Source: Spirochaeta sp.
Lineage (GTDB): Bacteria > Spirochaetota > Spirochaetia > Spirochaetales_E > Spirochaetaceae_B
Direction of reading: 5' to 3'
Assembly: GCA_030590585.1 (NCBI GenBank)
Contig: JAUUYD010000224.1
Span: forward strand, 1-5,149
DNA: 5,149 nucleotides
A program made the translations under genes and the position numbers. This document shows, in pieces, positions 4,813-5,149 of this stretch. The notes beneath the pieces were generated by a model. The model ran no database searches and had not been told where the DNA came from. It saw only the letters and a list, made by a program, of their open reading frames with translations. The first letter of the stretch is position 1; every line of letters starts with the position of its first letter.

Positions 4813-5149
4813 CTACCACCCGCCGCTGGCACCGCCGCCGCCGAAACCTCCACCGCCTCCGGAAAAGCCGCCGCCGCCGAAACCGCCGGATGAAGAACCC
4901 CCTCTGGATGCGCCGCCCAGCATCGATCCAATAAAGAAAGCGCCCATCGGGGACATCCCACGGCGTCTGTAACGCCGGTATCTGCCAATGCGTCCGAAGA
5001 AAAAGACGAAGATGAATATCAGAAAGAAGATGGAAACTCCTCCCTGATTTTCATCATTCTGTGAATTTTCAATCTCTTTGGTACTGATGGGCTCATCTCC
5101 GGTAACGACACCACCCATGGCCTGGAGGCCTGTCGCGATGCCGGCTCCA
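4813..5149 (-). CDS. TPM-domain (YgcG-like) membrane protein, C-terminal part
   Basis: The frame is open from the right edge to the TAG at 4813, giving 111 residues of a longer protein. The ATG at 5118 is most likely an internal methionine because the preceding codons read GAGIATGLQA, which resembles the last helix of the TPM domain. After a polar Asn/Glu linker comes one membrane segment, VSIFFLIFIFVFFF (4996-5037). A basic stretch GRIGRYRRYRRR follows, which by the positive-inside rule should be cytoplasmic. The end is a Gly/Phe/Ser-rich tail closing in GGGGASGGW. That order (TPM domain, membrane helix, Gly-rich tail ending in a G-rich SG.W motif) is typical of YgcG-like proteins, which usually have a signal peptide and an exported TPM domain and often follow lemA. 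Both of those would lie outside the window. The function of such proteins is poorly known. Confidence 0.82.
   Translation of the reverse strand, partial: GAGIATGLQAMGGVVTGDEPISTKEIENSQNDENQGGVSIFFLIFIFVFFFGRIGRYRRYRRRGMSPMGAFFIGSMLGGASRGGSSSGGFGGGGFSGGGGGFGGGGASGGW
4832..4884 (-). repeat. 36-bp tandem repeat in the Gly-rich tail
   Basis: A 17-bp string of CCG triplets ending in GAAACC occurs identically at 4832-4848 and 4868-4884, a period of 36 bp. At protein level this is a 12-residue repeat, GGFGGGGFSGGG followed by GGFGGGGASGGW. It lies in frame and may vary in copy number between strains. Confidence 0.7.

Overview
The window is a dense bacterial chromosomal segment carrying eight protein-coding genes. 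Five are complete housekeeping or accessory genes, one is a small unknown, and one gene is cut off at each window edge. I see no tRNA, rRNA, CRISPR array or insertion sequence. Most of the window is moderately GC-rich with Shine-Dalgarno sites. The mix of a direct glutaminyl-tRNA synthetase, an aspartokinase, a UPF0303 protein and a TPM/Gly-rich membrane protein fits a Gram-negative-type bacterium. Spirochaetota would be compatible, but that is only a guess and the sequence does not settle it.

Left part (1-1181): the N-terminal third of an aspartate kinase runs leftwards off the edge. Divergent from it, with only 23 bp between the two start codons, is a two-gene unit. It encodes a UPF0303 heme-degrading-domain-like protein (416-892) and, one base after its stop, a 95-residue unknown protein (894-1181) with a good ribosome binding site inside the first gene.

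Middle (1182-4114): glnS (glutaminyl-tRNA synthetase, 1287-2993) has its own near-consensus sigma-70 promoter (1221-1249) and a strong ribosome binding site. It is followed, after an 83-bp gap with a weaker candidate promoter, by an FMN-dependent nitronate monooxygenase-family oxidoreductase (3077-4114).

Right part (4115-5149): on the minus strand and convergent with the oxidoreductase lies a type II toxin-antitoxin module. A PHD/YefM-type antitoxin (4450-4716) comes first, followed 11 bp later by a RelE-type mRNA interferase (4130-4438) with a full set of RelE catalytic residues. It has a near-perfect promoter (TTGACA-17-TATACA) and, just upstream, two copies of an 11-bp palindrome 24 bp apart that look like the autoregulatory operator. 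Upstream of it, on the same strand, is the C-terminal end of a TPM-domain membrane protein (one transmembrane segment, basic stretch, Gly-rich tail with a 12-residue tandem repeat).

No strikingly new system is evident. The points most worth a second look are the phased palindromes of the toxin-antitoxin promoter, the very tight divergent start region around 393-415, and the small unknown protein coupled to the UPF0303 gene.
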